A stretch of 64,000 bases of DNA from Septoria linicola (taxonomy: Eukaryota > Ascomycota > Dothideomycetes > Mycosphaerellales > Mycosphaerellaceae). The notes beneath the pieces were generated by a model, which was given only the letters and a program-made list of their open reading frames with translations, searched no databases and was not told the origin of the DNA. This document shows, piece by piece, positions 60,379 through 64,000 of this stretch (positions are counted from its first letter, which is position 1; each line of letters begins with the position of its first letter). The translations under genes were made by a program, and so were the position numbers. The stretch lies in the NCBI GenBank assembly GCA_024114885.1, contig CP099424.1, forward strand, positions 1,488,001 through 1,552,000, written 5' to 3'.

Positions 60379-61214
60379 ATGGCGCCTCACATATCGGTGC
60401 GCGACTGGATCCGTATGCCAGCAAGTGCTCAGGAAGAAGAGCCCACATCGACACTCGTTCTTACATCCAGCGGCAACCGCTTCGTGGATATACGAATTCT
60501 GAAAGAAGGTCCAGAGCCTGTTCCTCAGATTGCGATAGACGCAGGTACGATACCACTTTCCAACTATAACTGATCGTGAGATGAACATCTGACTCGAAGA
60601 AATCAGCAATGCTCCCACTTTCCAACCTCGACTGGGCCTTCGCCGGTTTCTCCTCCTCAAGCACAACGACGAATGTCCTAGATGGCTCTAAACTTTGCAA
60701 ATCCGTCTGGAAGCACTGGGTCGACAATCGCACCCTCGACGCGGACAAGGTGCATGATGAAGGCTTCATGTTTCCCCAGCCGGACGGAAGGACTTTGGAG
60801 AAGGGCGCCATGGTCGATCCGAAAACTGGCCGACTCGAGGATTACGAGGAGATGTGGAGTGATGTGGAAGCTATGGCCTGCGAGAAGAGTGGAGTGGGAG
60901 TGGATGTGAAATGTGTGGTGCTGCAGATGGAAGGATCGATTGGCAACGCCGAAGGCAAGGAAGTGGCGAGAGGGATGGTGATCCGACTGGGGCAGTACTG
61001 TCAAGGAGTTGTCAGAGTTGGGGAGGCTTTTGCGTTGGAGAGATGGCAGTGGAAGGGGGCTGGTGAGAAGGAAGGTTGGAAGAGGCTTGCGAGGATGGGC
61101 GATCTGTTTTTGCCTTGTGGACCGGCGATGGAGCATTTCGATCGTTTACAGCTGGGTGGGAAGGTGACGCATGAGGAGTTCACCTGGCATGTGGTTGAGC
61201 TGGAGGAGAGGTGA
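60379..61214 (+). CDS. HRI1-family protein
   Basis: Small fungal protein of the HRI1 family; its biochemical role is unknown. Exons are 60379-60544 and 60607-61214, 257 aa; the intron (GTACGA...AATCAG) keeps phase. It starts MAPHISVRDWIRMP and has the family's beta-rich N-terminal part (TSTLVLTSSGNRFVDIRIL), then LDWAFAGFSSS and a conserved block DEGFMFPQPDGRTLEKGAMVDPKTG, split here as landmarks. The second half repeats a similar beta fold (VLQMEGSIGNAEGKEVARGMVIRLGQY). It ends with HVVELEER. No membrane segment or signal peptide. It is well separated from the transporter relict. Confidence 0.8.
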
Positions 61215-61391
61215 CCTAAAGTACCCGATGGAAGGTCATCATTGTCTCAGACATATGTCAGACTGCTACTGCGCCGCTCCAAGCACGAAGAGCCACAGCC
61301 TCGACGAATAAGGTTGAGACATTAGGATGGGGAGGTATGCCTTCTGACAATTGCTTAAAATGAGGTTCTACGAACGCTTTTCGTACGAAGC

Positions 61392-64000
61392 TTACAGCAG
61401 GAAGGACGCAAACGATAAGCACAAGATGCCAATGCTTGACGCCAGGCCTCCCGGGCTTCTCCTAAATGCACCAGATGTCTCGATTGATGCTGGCGCGTTA
61501 CTCGTCTCTGCGGATACCAGGCTGCTCGTGGCTGTGCTAGACTTGCCCTTGGCTATCTTTGTGCTGTTCGCGTTTTGCTTCTGCTCTGACAAGCTTGATA
61601 CAGCCAATCTTGCGAGTCCATTGCTGTTCACTACACTAATGACATGTGGCCCCATAGTAATAGCAGCGCCATGAGATGTCGTCACTGTCGTTTGCGCATC
61701 ATACAAGACTTCATAGTCCGCAGCTGGGCTTGCCGTCAGAGCAATGGAGTTGATTGTTAGAATAGCGTTGGCGTCATGCAGCTCGACAGCGGGTTCTGGT
61801 GTTGTTGAGGGCAACCCAGCAGGTCCAGGTGAATCATGTGGCGGGATCGCTGGTGTCATCTGTTGCACAGTTAAAGCAGTCTCGGCGTTCTGCAGAATGT
61901 AATGCCCTCCAGCGCCGATAGTTGGTGTCAAGGTCCACGAACCGATCGTGACAGGGGCGGGACCTACTTGCCCTTTAGGTAGCGTCACCGTGATGGTCAG
62001 GTATGCATTCTGTAGAATTTGGCCGGGAGCTCCAGAGCCTGATGGTTGCTGTGTGAGTGTCACCGAGCCAATAGCCATGACGCGGTTTGGAGGTGCCTGC
62101 TTTTGCTCTTGCTGAGATTGGAGTTGCATGGTGCTCTGTGCGAGGCCTTCTCCTACGATGATCGCTGACGGAACAGCCGCACTGGCTACCTGTCCACCCA
62201 CCGTCTGAGCATTGCCGCCGACTACCAAGGTCTGTGAGCCCACGATAAACGCTGTTGCATCATTCGCGAAAGCGTTGACGAATGCGCTGCCGGTGTTCTG
62301 TGTTGGTGCAGGGACTATGTCATTCGCCTGAGCGGATTGCGAGGACGGAGCAGCTTGTGCAGGCTGATCTACGCTAGATGACTGTCTTTGCGCGGCCATG
62401 CCGACATGTGGGCCCACATGCACGTCTGCCGTACTTGTAGGCACTGCTAGATGCGAGTTCGGAAGTGGAGCTTCTGTTTTCTGCAGCTCTGTCACGGCAG
62501 GCTGAGCAGGAATGGCTGGGGTGGCCTCTGGTACGTACGTCCTGGTCGTCGTTGCCGGAGTTGCTGCCAGCATGTGAGGTAACGTGGGCTCTGCTGCAGC
62601 AGTCTGTTGTATGAGTGCAATGGGAGGATCCCATATACCGAACTGCAGCCAACGAGCATTGTTTCTGTAAAGCTCGTGCAGCTCGGAAGTGAAAGTCTCC
62701 TCTTCTATGATGTATGGCTCGTAGTCGTTTAGGATTGTCCAGTCCTGCACTTCGGTGCTGTTGAGGACACCAGGTCTATTACAGTATTGCATATACATCT
62801 TTGGCCCTTGCCAATACGCTGCCACCGGCACGTTTTGATAACAGTCTGGTCCCTGCCCATCCTGTACAGTGAATGTGCCATCACTAGATTCGCACATCCA
62901 GTTCAGATCGCTGTAGTCAAACGGATAGCGAGGAGCTGCGCCCACGTCATTTCGACGAATGCTGGACAGATGGCCTGCCAGCATCGTCCGGATTGTCTTG
63001 GTGATGGTAGGTCCACATCCATCGGCTCGCCGCACAGTTGAGTACACCATAGCGATCATAGGAGAAGTGATCGTGATCCTGTCTGTAACAATAGTATTCG
63101 GTCCATCTGCAGTGCGAGTGCCAGGTATCGTCTCTGCCGTTTGCATTGCCTCAACTTCGTTGGCCTTTGTACAAAACAGCTTGCTGATGTTATCGTCTTT
63201 CGCTCGGACTGGCCAGTACAACAGTTGTGCATGTTCAGCAAGTACTTCGTTTGTGAAATTGCCATAGCCGGGAACCATTGGTGGCACGCACCATACACTA
63301 CTCGTAGGGATTACTGTGCCAGATGTGGCGCGCGGAGGCTCGTACATGGTAGTGTTGGCGTATAGCACTTTCAGCTTCGCAGTGTTGAACCAGTGGTGAA
63401 GCGATGTGCATTCCTGCGGTCCAATGGTACATGGTGCGGGTGTAGGATAAGGACCAGAAAGATGGGTCACGGTTTGTGTGTAGCATACTCCAGATATAGT
63501 AGACGACGACAGATACCTTCCTGGACCTATGGCCCTTGGGTTGCCATCGCATAGAGTCGTGGTGCGGGCTGCAGCTATTCCACCATTGATGTGAGCCAAG
63601 GTTGCAGGCGCAGTGATAGTCCAAGTGATCTCTGACAGTTCAGAAGCATAGCCTGGAATTAAGCATTAGCTCTAGCTTAACGTGTCATCGCGCTGGTACT
63701 GACTTGTCTCTGCCGCGTGCGAACTGATATATGCACGCGATGCATTCAGCCATGAGTAGAGATCTATCTGGCAGCTACTGGCCGCAGCATAGCCTTGGGC
63801 TAGTCTGGAAGGAGTAGGTCGTGTGGTCGTGATGTTCCCGTGAAGCCGCGTGCCATTTTGTCCTGCAACATGGAGAGTCGGGAGGACGGAAGATGAACCG
63901 GTCCAGGATGGAGGAGATCTTGTCGTTTGCGTGTAAGATGGTGTGATGCTTGTTCGAAGAGGAACACTTGTTTTAGAGTGGTAAGTTGAAGGAGGTCCTG
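61392..64000 (-). CDS. GPI-anchored Ser/Thr-rich cell-surface protein, 5' partial
   Basis: Large extracellular wall-associated protein running off the window at its 5' end. Visible exons are 63704-64000 and 61392-63652; the intron (GTCAGT...CTAAT...CCAG) keeps phase, giving at least ~850 aa. The N-terminal visible part is Ser/Thr/Pro-rich with N-glycosylation sites (NGT, NIT). A Cys-containing region follows (around VCYTQTV, CTIGPQECTSL). The C-terminal half has several weak beta-rich repeats of the type GSQTLVVGG, GSVTLT, GSWTLTPTIG and GPHVISV, usual in fungal surface proteins. The end SPGGLASSIGILCLSFASFLL is a GPI-attachment signal. Function is adhesion or wall structure by inference. Confidence 0.75.

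Noticed and set aside
1..64000. CRISPR arrays, bacterial operons, riboswitches or phage genes
   Set aside because: No direct-repeat/spacer arrays seen; introns and gene families show a eukaryotic fungal genome.

Overview
The window is nuclear DNA of a filamentous ascomycete (Pezizomycotina). Short introns of about 40-115 nt carry GT/AG borders and CTRAY-like branch sites. The gene content is typically fungal: eIF4G, Cwf11/Aquarius, a rhodopsin-like integral membrane protein, an HRI1-family protein, a laccase relict and an allantoate-permease-type MFS relict. One insertion is almost devoid of CpA and TpG, the mark of RIP. The class (Dothideomycetes is my guess) cannot be proved from the sequence alone.

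Layout. 1-2.7 kb: homeobox transcription factor. 2.7-9.9 kb: gene-poor stretch with weak or broken coding remnants, including a long frame (5371-7133) carrying one TGA and six TAG codons but no obvious frameshift. 10-14.3 kb: eIF4G. 15.1-15.9 kb: hotdog thioesterase. 16.2-16.7 kb: two tRNA-like genes in opposite orientation with unusually long introns. 16.9-22.1 kb: complex I 21-kDa-type subunit and Cwf11, divergent. 22.6-25.7 kb: flavin amine oxidase and a WW protein. 26.7-37 kb: BTB protein, proteins of unknown function, a membrane protein with a duplicated Cys motif, an F-box-like protein and a second BTB protein. 37.5-42.1 kb: E2 ubiquitin-conjugating enzyme and TBC Rab-GAP. 43.3-47.6 kb: rhodopsin-like membrane protein and a broken multicopper oxidase. 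49.8-56.1 kb: ARL1, VPS22/SNF8, RPL7 with an intronic C/D snoRNA, and a ferric reductase. 57-60.2 kb: MFS transporter split by a RIP-mutated hAT-like element. 60.4-64 kb: HRI1-family protein and a GPI-anchored surface protein that runs off the window.

Housekeeping genes (translation, splicing, trafficking, respiration) are intact and interleaved with decayed accessory genes. The laccase carries a TAG nonsense codon, a probable 2-nt deletion and a 544-bp insertion. The MFS gene carries a probable 1-nt insertion and a 1366-bp element with an 8-bp target duplication. The unknown gene near 6 kb has only nonsense codons. The strongest leads are the in-frame-stop gene, the hAT-like insertion with a sharply bounded RIP core, the RPL7-intron snoRNA and the two odd tRNA genes.
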